Below, piece after piece: positions 11,346-22,546 of a stretch of 64,000 nt of DNA (positions are counted from its first letter, which is position 1; each line of letters begins with the position of its first letter). Source of the stretch: Paulownia fortunei (taxonomy: Eukaryota > Streptophyta > Magnoliopsida > Lamiales > Paulowniaceae); the NCBI GenBank assembly GCA_019321725.1, contig CM033108.1:14340060-14404059 (forward strand). The letters are read 5' to 3'. The position numbers and the translations under genes were made by a program. The notes under the pieces were generated by a model. That model was not told the DNA's origin. It did no database searches and was given only the letters and a program-made list of their open reading frames with translations.

Positions 11346-12540
11346 ATGTCAATCGATAAGGACAAACATACATCTGGGAGTGCATCAGTAGAGATTGACC
11401 TAAAGTTTCTCATGGAAGCCTTAATAGGTGAGATGAAGAGATTATTAAAAACTAAGATGGAGCAAATTCACAAACGAATATATCAGGTAGAGAGTGGACA
11501 AAGAGAGTAGCACAAAACAACCCTAATGTGTGTAGGAGGGAGAGAGTCCAACCTATGGAGGTGAGAGATAAAGAAGAAGAATATTATGGGGATGATTTTA
11601 ATAAGGAAGATGATCGCGATTCTATTGTTCACAATAGGAGATATGGTGGGTGGTTTAGAGAAACTAGGAATTGAGAAGACAATAACTTGGGTTGCATTAA
11701 GATGAATGTTCCATCGTTTCAAGGCAAGAACGATCTCGAATCTTACCTTAAGTGGGAAAAGAAGGTAGAATTAGTATTTGATTATCACAACTATTCCAAG
11801 CTTAAAAAGGTAAAACTTGCAGCCATTAAATTTTTTGATTATGCAATTGTTTGGTGGGAACTAACATTAAACATGAGGAGAAATAGAAAGTGTCCAATAT
11901 CTACGTGGGAGGATATGAAAGCCGTAATTAGGAGACAATTTGTTCTAAGCTATTACTACCAAGAGTTGTACCAAAAATTGCAAAGTCTTACACTAGGTAA
12001 CCGGAGTGTGGAGGACTATTTTAAGGAGATGGAATTGTCATGATCCGAGCAAATATGGAGGAGGATCGAAAGGCTACTATGGCTAGATTATTAGTTGGTT
12101 TAAACTAAGAGATTGCTAATTTGATGGAATTACAACATTATGTAGAGTTGGAAGATATGGGGCACATGGCTATCAAAATTGAAAACCCACTCAAGAGAAA
12201 AGTCAGTAATACACGGCAAAACCCCAGCTCGAGTTCATCATGGAGACTAAATTTTGTGAAGAAAGAAGAAAAGCCAACCATGGCCAAGTCCAAAACTGAG
12301 CAAAAACTAAAAATGACCAGTCATGGAAATCAAGGTAAATCCGACTCTTATGCAAATTGAAATCATGATATTAAGTGTTTTAAATGCCAAGGCAGGGGTC
12401 ACATAGCAAGCCAATGTCCGAACAAAAGAGTTATGGTGTTACAAGATGATAGTGAATTTGAAACTGATAATGAAGATAACACTGATTCCATGCCACTATT
12501 GGAGAAAGCCGATGATGAGGAATATGTTGTCTAAGGAGAA
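11346..12540 (+). pseudogene. gag: Gag of element 2, frameshifted
   Basis: Begins at an ATG at 11346 (MSIDKDKHTSG); this frame ends after 54 codons at TAG 11508. The capsid core continues in another frame from about 11700 (VPSFQGKNDLESYLKWEKKV, VWWELTL, SVEDYFKEME) to a TGA at 12041, then changes frame again (MIRANMEEDRKATMARLLVG). A zinc knuckle CFKCQGRGHIASQC lies at about 12376-12417. The acidic tail before 12535 is typical of the gag-protease linker. At least three disruptions are present. Confidence 0.88.
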
Positions 12541-12960
12541 TTATTGGTTGCGAGGAGAGCTTTAAGTGTGCAGATCAAAGAAGAGGATGAGGTGCAACGA
12601 GAAAACATCTTTTATACTAGATGCCACATACAAAACAAGGTATGTAGTGTGATTATTGATGGAGGTAGTTATACTAATGTTGCTACATTACCATGGTGGA
12701 GAAATTGGGTCTGCCAACAACTAAACACCCGCGACCTTACAAGTAGCAATGGCTTAATGATAGTGGTGAAGTAAGGATGAATAAGCAGGCATTAGTTTCC
12801 TTCCTCATTGGAAAGTATGATGATGAAGTTTTGTGCGATGTGGTTCCAATGCAAGCTGGACACTTGTAACTAGGATGACCTTGGCAATTTGATCGGTGTG
12901 TTAAGCATGATGGCTTCAACAACAAATATTCATTTGTGCTTAATTAAAGGACATTCACTC
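12541..12960 (+). pseudogene. Aspartic protease of element 2
   Basis: The active-site stretch SVIIDGGSYTNVA is at about 12643-12684; the D-G-G form, instead of D-S-G, is common in this plant lineage as I remember it, so it need not be a mutation. After a frame change near 12690 the expected downstream words are recognisable (WLNDSGEV-like, KQALVSF, VVPMQAG, then FDRCVKHDGF across more shifts) up to about 12920. Non-functional. Confidence 0.8.
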
Positions 12961-13251
12961 TAGTTCTTTTGACACTAAAACAGGTTCATGAGGATCAAGT
13001 AAGGTTACAAAACGAGAGTGATCAAAAGAAAGAGAGTAAAAATAAGAAAATGAGTAAAAATCAGAGAGAAAAATAGATAGAGGCTAAGAAAAATAAGAGA
13101 AAAAACAAAAAAGTAGATTCAGCCATCAAGAGAAAAATAGAGAGAAAAGCAAGTTTCTATGTCAAGACGAGTGACATGAAAAAAATGATGCTATCAAATT
13201 AGCCAATGATTATACTTGTGTACAAAGAAGCATTCTTAAACACTAACCAAC
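12961..13251 (+). other. Lysine/glutamate-rich protease-RT spacer
   Basis: A-rich sequence encoding mostly K, E, S and N in broken frames, with AGAGAAAAATAGA words repeated around 13060-13145. This is the usual low-complexity linker between protease and RT. No separate gene is seen. Confidence 0.55.
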
Positions 13252-13736
13252 TTGACACATCTTTGCCAAGTTCTGTTGTTTCTCTTTTGTAGGAATTTGA
13301 AGATGTATTTCCTGAGGAGATTCCACCTAGTTTACCACCTATTCGAGGGATTGAAGATCAAATTAATTTTGTACCTGGTGCTACTATTCCAAACCGATCA
13401 GCCTATCGAACTAATCCCAGAAGACAAAGGAGATACATAGGCAGGTTAGTGAATTGATGGAGAAAGGTACGTAAGAGAAAGCATGAGTCCATGCGTCGTT
13501 CTGGTATTTTTGGTTCCTAAAAAATGGGACATTGAGGATGTATGTTGATAGTCGAGAAACCAACGATATAACAGTAAAGTATCACCACCTTATTCCTTGC
13601 TTTGATGATATGTTAGATGAGTTGCATGGTGCTTATGTATTTTCTAATATTAATTTAAAGAGTGGGTATCATCAAATAAGAATGAAAGAGAGCGATGAAT
13701 GGAAAATTGCTTCTAAAACAAAATATAGATTATAAG
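13252..13736 (+). pseudogene. Reverse transcriptase N-terminal part of element 2, cut by insertion
   Basis: Readable pieces are EDVFPEEIPPSLPPIRGIED (frame-shifted, about 13298-13357), FVPGATIPN (about 13370), then MRMYVDSRETNDITVKYHH from 13532 and DDMLDELHGAYVFS, NLKSGYHQIRMKESDEW up to 13735. The catalytic YxDD region is absent because the reading stops where the inverted LTR begins. Confidence 0.88.
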
Positions 13737-16028
13737 TGTAACACTCCTTAACTTAACTACAGAACCTAACTAAGCTGATACAGTTAAGTCAAAAAAATTT
13801 AACTCTTCATCAATATTAAAGTTATGGTTTTAATAAAAGTTCTCATTTTAGCTATAAGAGATAGAACTTTAATTTATTTGTTGTTTCATTTCGTTTTAAA
13901 CACACCATATACATAAATCAAAACTGAGTACATCGTTTACAAAACCATAATAGAGCGGCTTATTTAAAAACAAAATAAAGTTTTCAAAATAGGCTACAAA
14001 ACAGCTCGAAACATAGCATATGAACAAATCTCTATCTGGCCGCTCTGGAGACTTTATCAACCTCTAAACCTATACATTTCCACCTATATCACATGAATCT
14101 AATAAGCTACAGGTTTAGTAAAGTGAAACTAATGCAATAACAAATAGCATACATGCAAATCATATAAATGATCAAATGCATTATTCAATTTAATAACTTT
14201 CATTCATAAATCATTTTTAGGGCCATTGAAGTATGGTACCTAACTAATAGCGATAGACCATGATTTTTGGAACCTGTTCATAATGATTGACCAATAAGAA
14301 AAATAATACAGGGTTTCCAAACTTGGTCTTTCAATCTTAGGTATTAACCATATTCTAACTCATTCACTATGGCTTTCCTATATTGATTTTTCAATCTTAA
14401 GTATTTGCCACTATTTATTAGGTCCGTTAGTCCCTCCCACGCCCTTTATCTACCCAACCATCAATCAAGTACCATACTTTATTTTCAAAAACCTCATTAT
14501 ATTCTTGATATAGTATCATGCTTCATGAACCAATATGCATCATATATTACATCATTTGATAAATAATAACAATCACATTAAAACATGAACAACATTATAT
14601 GATTCTTGTGATACAACCAAATGAAAGTTTGAACTTACTTCAAGTCCGCTTTGTGCTAAGTGAAAATATCAGTCTCATTGGAAGATAGGATGTGTTAAAG
14701 TCTAAAATAATCAAATTATGTACCTTTCAATATCCTTTTAATAATTATATAATTTATTCTAATTAAAATCATATACACTTTTTAATCTTTTGTAAATAAT
14801 TCCATATCAATTACATGACCTAAAAAATAATGCATACTCCATATTTTACTATTGATTCAAGGCATTAAACATTAGGGCAGCCACTAAATCACTAATAATT
14901 CAAACATAAATATTATGGCAGCCCCCAAAACATGAACATAATATGAACAAAAATAACGTAAACTAAGTTCTAACTTAAATTGATTCTAACCTTCAATTAA
15001 GCAAACTAATTGCTATTGCTCACAATCATTTATAGGCACTTCCAAACATAATATAAGTATTACAAGATTAATAGAAACAAGTAAATTAAGCAAATTTCAC
15101 AAGACAATCAATTACTAGCTTAACTAACTTAGTTTTGGGTTCAAATCTAACCCACTTAAGTTTTCAATCATACAAAAAGATACTAAAACATGCAACCATC
15201 TAAGATACCATAAATTCATCATAAGAAACATTGAAAAAGAATATACCTTAATTATATTGGAATTAAATTCCAAAATCAATGGTTTTCAAGCTTAAAAGGG
15301 AAAAAACTTGTTCTAGCTTATTTTCTATGGATTCCTATAGATTGAATTCAATTTTTATGAGTATGAGAGTGTAGAAATTTGGGAGAAACTTGGAGAAGAA
15401 AAGCTGGTTATTTTTTAGGAGCTTCCATAAGAAAATATGGCTAAAATAACTTTTTAACATTTCAAATAGAGGTAAGTGGAGGGTGATGATTGGTTGCATC
15501 ATACTTGGTGTCTTCTCATGCTAAAAGCCACGTTTATGTGCTAGGGAGATGAAAAAATTGATTCTTTTGTGTTATATTCAAGTGCAATGTGGTTTAAAAT
15601 AATTTCATGCAACTTAGTCAACCTATAAATCAAATTGTACCATTTCACATACTTTTAGTTCTTAGCCAAATATAACATATTTAAAGTAAATATTTAAGCA
15701 AACAATCACTTTAGCATATAACTAGTATGGAGTAATACAAATAATTCATTTCATGGTCATTCAACACATCAATCTTTCTTAACCCAGATATCAAGTTTTT
15801 CACTGCAAAAAGGCACTTAAGGAATATGTTAAATCAAGACACAAAAGTTTGATTTCATATTTTATGTACTAATATATGTTAAAGCATAACTGGAGCGTAT
15901 AGTAATAATTATTCATGTTCGTGCAATCATACTATTTGTATGCCATAATCCAATAATGCGTATTGATTAGATGCATATTCATGCAAAATACTTATTATTG
16001 GCTATATAGGAGAAAATTGGGCATTACA
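13737..16028 (-). repeat. Complete 2292-bp LTR of element 3
   Basis: On the given strand it begins TGTAACACTCC and ends GGGCATTACA, so in its own sense it runs TGTAATGCCC...GGAGTGTTACA, with the TG...CA ends and short inverted termini (TGTAA/TTACA) expected of an LTR. It serves as reference for the two incomplete LTRs of element 1. No coding frame is supported. Confidence 0.9.
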
Positions 16029-16500
16029 ATCATTCATTCCATATAAAAATTTCATCCTCGAAATTTAACGTACCAAATAATTTCGGATACTTGCTCAGCA
16101 TTTCTTTTTCTATTTCTTATGTGGCCTCTTCTACAGAATGATTCCTCCACAATACTTTAACAAGTTGAATATTTTTCATTCTCAATTCTTTTTTCTTCTG
16201 ATTCAAAATTTTCACTAGTTTCTCTTCATGTGCTAAATTAGAAGTCAATTCCAATGGTTCATAACTCAATACATGAGAGGGGTTTGAAATGTACTTTCTC
16301 AACATAGACACATGGAAAACATTGTGAACACTAGATAATGACGGAGGTAAGGCCACTCTATAAGCTTTATCACCAACTTTTTCGAGAATCTCGAATGGGC
16401 CGACATACCTTTGGTTGAGTTTTCCTTTCTTTCCAAATCTCATGACACCTTTCATGGGAGCTACTTTTAAGAATACATGATCCCCAACGATAAACTCTAG
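16029..16500 (-). pseudogene. Integrase tail and chromodomain, element 3
   Basis: From 16455 downward a 112-residue open stretch reads GPFEILEKVGDKAYRVALP, SSVHNVFHVSMLRKYISNP and WRNHSVEEAT. The next codon, expected to be the chromodomain tryptophan, is TAA (about 16117-16119). This copy is better preserved than the same region of element 1. Confidence 0.88.
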
Positions 16501-17522
16501 ATCTCTTCTTCGTTTATCTGCATAACTTTTCTATCTACTCTGTGCAACCTTCATTATCTCTCGTATCTTCTCCACTACCTTAGCGGTATGTTGAACTATT
16601 TTCGGATCAAGTAGGTTTCGTTCTCCAACTTCATCCCAATGAACTGGAGATCTATATTTCCTTCCATATAATGCTTCATAAGGCACCATTTTCAATTGTT
16701 GATTGTTGCTATTATTATAAGTAAACTCCTCTAATGGAAGCTTCGCATCTCAACTCTCTTAAATATCTAGCACACAAGCTTTTAACATATCCTCTAATAT
16801 TTGAATAATCTTCTCTGATTGCCCATCACTTGGTGAATGAAATGTTGTACCTAATGCAAGTTTCATTCCCATAGCACTGCGTAAGCTCTTCTAAAATATA
16901 GATGTAAACTTAGGATCTCTATTGGATACTATTAAAACTGGCACCCATGTAATCTGACTATCTCTTTAATATATCGTTGAGCATACTGTTTCATATTATA
17001 TATGTATTTCACTAGAAGAAAATGGGCTGATTTAGTTAATTTATCAATAATCACTCATATGAAATTATAACCCTTTTGAGTTCTAGGTAATCCAAGCACA
17101 AAGTCTATTGTAATGTGGTCCTATTTTCACTCCGGAATCAACAAATACTTTAACAACCCTCATAGTCTTTGATGTTCAATCTTAACTTGTTGACAAGTTA
17201 GACATTTAGCCACAAATTTTGTTATATCTTTCTTCATTTTAAGTCACCAATAATGTTGTTGTAAGTTTTTATACATTTTTGTGCTACTTAGATGTACCGA
17301 GTAAGGAGTGTTATGAGCTTCTTCTAAAATATCTCCTTTCATGGCCTTATCAAACGGCAAACACAGTCTCCCTTTATATCGAATAATTACATCATCAGTA
17401 ACAGAGAAGTCTGGCCTCTTTCCAGCCTCAATCTTTCTTTTCAATCTATACAAATGCATAGCCACCTTTTGACCTTCTTTTATTCTATCTCTAAGTGCAG
17501 GTCTCAACACTAAGGCTGACAA
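16501..17522 (-). pseudogene. Integrase, element 3
   Basis: Zinc-binding region within 17522-17244 (AHNTPYSVHLSSTKMYKNLQ, ending QHYW), where a stop follows in place of continuation. Core pieces of DFVLGLPRTQKG, the Asp-containing SNRDPKF-like box and the Glu-containing box are readable between about 17100 and 16790 in changing frames. Not functional. Confidence 0.85.
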
Positions 17523-18052
17523 CGAACATTTTTCCCCTTTATGTACAATTTCAAGCTATAATCTCTATCAATCTAGTAATATTAACTTTTGTATGACAAA
17601 AAGAGAAGACGTGGATTTTCTATTCAATGCATCTACAACCACATTTATTTTATCAGGATGATAGTTGATCACACAATCATAATCCTTCACAAGTTCTAAC
17701 TATTTTCTTTGTCTCATATTCAGCTCTTTTTGGGTAAAGAAGTACTTCAAACTCTTATGATCTGTGTATATCTCACACTTCTCACCATACGAATAATGTC
17801 TCCATATTTTCAAAGCAAAAACCACAGCAAAAATTCTTTTCATACTCCTTTAATTACGTTGAAGCATAGGCAATAACCTTCCCATTTTGAATCAAAATAG
17901 TACCCATACCATTTAAAGCGTCGTTATACAACATAAATCCACCAGTTCTAGTTGGAATGGTAAGAATAGGAGCTATAGTCAATTTATGTTTCAATTCTTG
18001 AAAACTTTTTCACAAGCATCGGTCCACAATAACTTCTTTAATCCCTTTAGAA
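17523..18052 (-). pseudogene. RNase H fragment, element 3
   Basis: Homologous to element 1 around 6575-7090, including the [10 protein letters not shown] region (about 17740-17775) and the stretch near the first catalytic Asp (about 17920). Homology stops near 18040, where unrelated LTR sequence starts. Confidence 0.8.
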
Positions 18053-18357
18053 TATATGATGTGTTAAAGGCCTAACATAATCAAATCATGTATCTTTCAA
18101 TATTCTTTTAATAAATCACATAATTTATTCTAATTAAAATCACACACATTTTTTAACCTTTTGTAAACAATTCCATATCAATTACATGACTTCAAAAATA
18201 ATGCATACTCCATATTTTACTATTAATTCAAAGCATTAAACATTAGGGTAATCATTAAATAACTAATAATTCAAACATAATTATTAGGGCAGCCCCTAAA
18301 ACTTGCACATAATCCGAATTAACATGATGATGTAAACTCGATTTTAATTTAAATTGA
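18053..18357 (-). repeat. Internal LTR fragment fused to element 3
   Basis: Matches the interior of the inverted LTR at about 14685-14990 in the same orientation (shared words GATGTGTTAAAG, AATAATGCATACTCCATATT, AACATTAGGG). Both ends of the match are inside the LTR, so this is a fragment and not a terminal repeat. Confidence 0.8.
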
Positions 18358-19093
18358 TTGAAAATACTATAGAAGACAATTTTAATTGTTTAGTTACAAG
18401 GAAAAATACTAATGAAAAAGAGAACTTGAGGGAAAATATATTGTAATAGGGGAAAAACTCATTTTTCTCACAAAAGGTGAGGAAAATGAGAGTAAATCTT
18501 ATTTGGGCCTTTTCCTTTATCTAACACGTTCATGACCTCCCTTCTTCCAATTCCTTTCTTCATTGTTTTCTTTGGACAACCCAACAAACTTGAGATTTTA
18601 TATTTTTTTGATTTTATTTTTCTTTTTTCTAATATTTTTTAATCTCATCAAAAATTCTTGAACCAAACAAATCAAATTTATGTGGTTTAGCAAAGTAAAA
18701 TGAACTCACCACCCTCTCAAGGGATCAACAATCTAAGCACAGTGAATGTATACCATAAAATTATTTTTTCTTATTAGTATTCTAAACATTATACTCTAAT
18801 TAAATAAATTCTAGCAATATTGATAGCCAGTTTCATAGAAAAATACTATTAAGCATCCCTATCACTTACACCTTCACTGCATTAACACCTCTCTTTATTA
18901 ACAAGAAATTGATTAGATGCACAATGGTACAATGCAATATAGTAGGTTCTATAACACAAAGGAGAATTTTATATATGTTTACATATATATGCATGTAACG
19001 AGCCAAGACAACTTGTTGGTAAAGTTATTTGTATCTACAATTTTATTGGTCATGAGTTTGAGTTAGTTGGGAATCAACCAGTATTCTCCTTAT

Positions 19094-19094
19094 A

Positions 19095-19128
<34 letters not shown>
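19094..19128. repeat. Compound (AT)n(GT)n microsatellite
   Basis: About eight AT units followed by nine GT units. A small open frame over it (19111-19296) begins with the repeat-encoded residues MCVCVC and is not considered a gene. Confidence 0.95.
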
Positions 19129-21422
19129 ACATGTATCGTGAAAGTAATATATCTTTTCCTAATACCTTTTGTAAAATATTCTAAGAAATTTATAAGCTCG
19201 CCTAAATACCTTCTAAATAGTTATGGATTTCTATCTAAATATAGTAGTTTATTAGCTATCCACTTAAAAAATCTTTCTAGAACACCGATTATATAAATGG
19301 AAAAACATAAATATGTCCAAGTCCAACCTCCTAATTCTTAATTTGTCCAATAGGCCTAACAAAGAATATTAACCTAAAATTTTGAGATAAATACAAAATT
19401 TATTGAATATTACAAAGTAAAGACCTAAATAATTTGAAACTAGGCCATTCTAAAACTCCTTCAGTTCAACTAGTAAATTGGTTAGAATTTTGCAATGATC
19501 AATGACAATTCGATGTTCATTAGTATCGAATTTAGACCATTCCACCTTAACCGATAGTATATATTGTTTATAGTTTGTAATTGTGGTTAGAGACTATTAA
19601 AAGAGAAGAAATGAGGAAAGATAGAGGAAAAATTGTTGTTTTGTTTGGGAAAAAAACTGGAAGGGGATTTGGAAGGTTCTCTTGATAAAGGGACAACCAC
19701 CAACATAAAAGAAATAGAACTCATGCTTTTTCATTTTTCACTATTCAAAAAATACAAATCATATTAGTTTGACCCAATCTTAATGGAAATAATGCATTTT
19801 AACTTGTCATTTTTCACCTAAAACACTTACCAATCCTTTATTTTCATCCTATATTTATATTATTAGGATATACTACTACCATCTTCATCTAATTATTTCA
19901 ACCTACAAATCATCATAATAAACATATTTAAATAAAATATTCAAAGTAGACCACTATTAATTTTATGTAATTAATATACTATTATTTTCAAGTAACATCA
20001 TTTTAGTGTACCTACCACTTACATATTATTATCATAACTAAATTAATTATTCAAACTCAACCACTACCAACTTCTATGATTATTATATATATAAATCATG
20101 AAAATAATTTCACTCAAAACATACAATCAAATACAATTCTATGTATGTCACGTTTTTCATAACAAAAAATACACTTAACCAAATAAACTCTCATTTTCAA
20201 TCTTTTAAATTTTTTATCTCACCTTGATTATTCAAATATATTTTTAGTTTCACATGTTAAATAATAAACTCTATTGAAAATGCTGAAAATGGTATTCTCC
20301 ATGGAAATAAAACCAAACAAGCCCTAATATTCTTAATGGGAAAAAGATTTCACTCGGAGAAGAAAAAAATAGTGAAAACTCAAGGATCTTTGTGGTACAA
20401 ATGAAGGAAAAAATATAATAATAAACCAATATTTATTTAAGTGAAGCAATAACTTTACATGAAAAGTGTCGTTTGTGTAGACAGAAAGAAATGAAATATT
20501 CAAACTAACGCCTCTTTAAGTGGAGTAGCAGTTTCACAAGGAATGATGTAGTTAATGAGAGGACATGCAATAAATTAGGATTAGGAAGATATTGTAGCTT
20601 GTATTGGTACTTATAAATAATGGACAATTCAACACTTAATCCACAAATTTAATTAAATCAGGCTTAGGTAGTTAGGGTCAAAATAAATAACAATTAGTTT
20701 TAATTATTTAATAAAATTTATGATGGTGATTAATTATGATATCCATTATGGAGAAATGGATTTTGGAGAAAAAGTGAGAAAAGAGTTTTTTTAAAAAATA
20801 AGATGTTGATTTAGATGTGTGTTTTGAATAATTGAATATTTGAAGAAAAAATAGAATTATGAAGGTTGATTGATATGATCTTTTTTTTTTTTTAAAGAAT
20901 TGATTTAGTTGGATATATGTATGACAAAAGTGGATTTGACCAAATTCGATACTTACCCTACTAAAGTTATTTAGAACTCGAATTCAAACCCGAATCTAGC
21001 AGTTAGACACGTTAGATCCATTTTATAATTTTAAAAATATTAAAATATATTTTTTTAAAAATAACACCACTATTTTTTGTAAATATAATTTTAAAAAATA
21101 ATATTATATAAATATATTTAAAATAATTTAAAAAAAAAATAATATAGAACGGGGTGAGTTTTGAAAATAAAAATCCAAAACCCACTCGAATCCGTTAACT
21201 GTGCTTCTTTTTTTCATTATTATTATGAATTTGTACACATATGTAATTATAAAATATAGATACACATATATACACGTATATTTCACATACATGCATATAT
21301 ATTAACATGTATCTATATATTAGTGTATATATATATTACACCATTACTATGCTCATAGATGTATTTGATATTAAATAATAAAATTTGATTTATATATTAT
21401 TGGTTTGTATAAATATTATTTA

Positions 21423-21452
21423 AATATATATATATATATATACACACACACA
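21423..21452. repeat. Compound (TA)n(CA)n microsatellite
   Basis: An alternating TA run followed by about five CA units, inside a wider TA-rich zone. Confidence 0.9.
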
Positions 21453-21689
21453 TGTGATTTTGTAATTTAGTAGATATGAACAATCTAATTTGGACAATAT
21501 ATGAGAATATATATACATATATATGTTATCTACGTAACCGCACGTACATACAAGCGTACAAATTTGTTTGAGATAGGTTGAATATGTATATATATAAATA
21601 TTTATATATATTAATATATATAAATAATATTTATTATTAATAAATAATAAATGATGAAAGCATAAAAAACGAAAAAAAAAAAGTCAAAC

Positions 21690-22292
21690 CCTAATCTCCT
21701 CTCGGAAACCCCCGCTCCCCAGTCCCTACTTTCTCCATCTCTTTTGTGCCGGTGGATCTGCCGGCTCTCCTCCGCCACCTATGCCTCCGCGGCCGTGAAA
21801 CCCCAATCCCGCCACCTCTTCCTCTTCTTGTTCGTTCCTCTTTTCTGCGGCCGTAAAATTTTCTCCAAAAATGGGATTGTCACAAATGAGGGTGATAATC
21901 AATCTCAGCCAGAATTCTTCGGTTCTCAAAGTCCTCTCCTTCTTCATCTCTCAATCTCTCTTTTTCTCTTTTCTCTCTCAATCCTTTCTAATTTCATTAT
22001 TTCTCAAGCTTTGACAGTCATTTATTAACTCAGTTGTTCAATAACCTTGAGGTTGTTCCTGAAGGGTGATTGAGGTTTGTTCTTGTAAAAATCCGAGATA
22101 AATTCAGTCAAGAAACTTGATAGAGGAGAGCCCAACAAGAAACATAAATGGAAATGGGTTTGTGAAATTGTTGATGGGAAATAATGTCACTCGGAGAAGG
22201 AAAAGGCCGAAAAGGCGTGCAAATTTACGGATCTTGATGGAGAGATGATCCACCAGAAAATGAAAAAGCAAGAGGAAACTGAGTATGACGAG
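21690..22292 (+). other. Leader-exon-like segment upstream of ATH1-like pseudogene
   Basis: A sudden rise in GC after 450 bp of AT-rich DNA, starting with AAACCCTAATC (a telo-box-like element common in plant leaders) and CT-rich sequence. The segment ends in a good splice donor, ACGAG|GTGAGG, at 22292/22293. The next acceptor (GCGCAG at 22546) leads into the ATH1-like exon, so this is most simply its 5' UTR (inference). Open frames at 21744-22028 (+) and 21726-21947 (-) overlap each other and match nothing I know. Confidence 0.5.
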
Positions 22293-22546
22293 GTGAGGAT
22301 ATGTGCATGCTCTTTTCCGGTTGGTCCTTATGTAGTTTTCTATTAATGCCTTGTATGTTTCCTTATAGTGTTCTTACATGTTCAATTATTTCCTTTGGTA
22401 ATGTCAGATACTTTACTTTTTTTTTTTTTAAATTCTTGGATTTTTCTTTGTTGCTTGATCAGTATCTAGAGATTTATATTTCCCTAGTTTTCTTGTGATT
22501 GGTGCCATTTTGTGATGCTGGATAATTAAATTTTGTTGTCGCGCAG
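22293..22546 (+). other. Probable 5' UTR intron of ATH1-like pseudogene
   Basis: Bounded by GTGAGG and a T-rich stretch ending GCGCAG. Retention of an intron argues that the locus is a genomic copy and not a retrocopied cDNA. Confidence 0.45.

Larger units (their letters stand above)
10399..13736 (+). mobile_element. Truncated second Ty3/gypsy element (element 2)
   Basis: A different lineage from element 1. Its gag has one clean CX2CX4HX4C knuckle, the protease signature is IDGGS, and the RT linker words (LPPI, RGIE) differ from element 1. Visible order: LTR remnant, primer site, leader, gag, protease, spacer and the first part of RT. At 13736/13737 it is cut by the LTR of the inverted element 3, and its remainder is not found beyond that element. 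Clade not assigned. Confidence 0.85.
13737..18057 (-). mobile_element. Inverted truncated chromovirus related to element 1 (element 3)
   Basis: Minus strand, in element order: RNase H (truncated), integrase, chromodomain, polypurine tract, full LTR. Its sequence is closely related to element 1 (for example LQQHYW, GPFEILEKVGDKAYRVALP). The 5' half of the element (5' LTR, gag, protease, RT) is missing, and the truncation point at about 18040-18057 is joined to another LTR piece. Because it cuts into the RT of element 2, it came later than element 2 or was joined by rearrangement. Confidence 0.9.
18358..21690. other. AT-rich intergenic region, no gene recognised
   Basis: No protein-coding stretch with recognisable content on either strand. 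It is probably old transposon debris. Notable contents are a compound microsatellite at 19094-19128, another at 21423-21452, a short stretch at 20336-20395 resembling the leader exon at 22170-22240, and a strongly AT-rich, TATA-laden segment at 21230-21660 just before the GC-richer leader that follows. Confidence 0.6.

Noticed and set aside
19111..19296. Open frame starting in a GT repeat
   Set aside because: The start is microsatellite-derived and the remainder has no similarity that I recognise.
21726..21947. Minus-strand open frame in the leader segment
   Set aside because: It overlaps a plus-strand frame in a locally GC-rich leader; neither has a recognisable domain, and splice signals favour a plus-strand leader exon.
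22301..22498. Hydrophobic open frame as a membrane peptide gene
   Set aside because: It lies in the probable leader intron, and its hydrophobicity follows from T-rich intron sequence.
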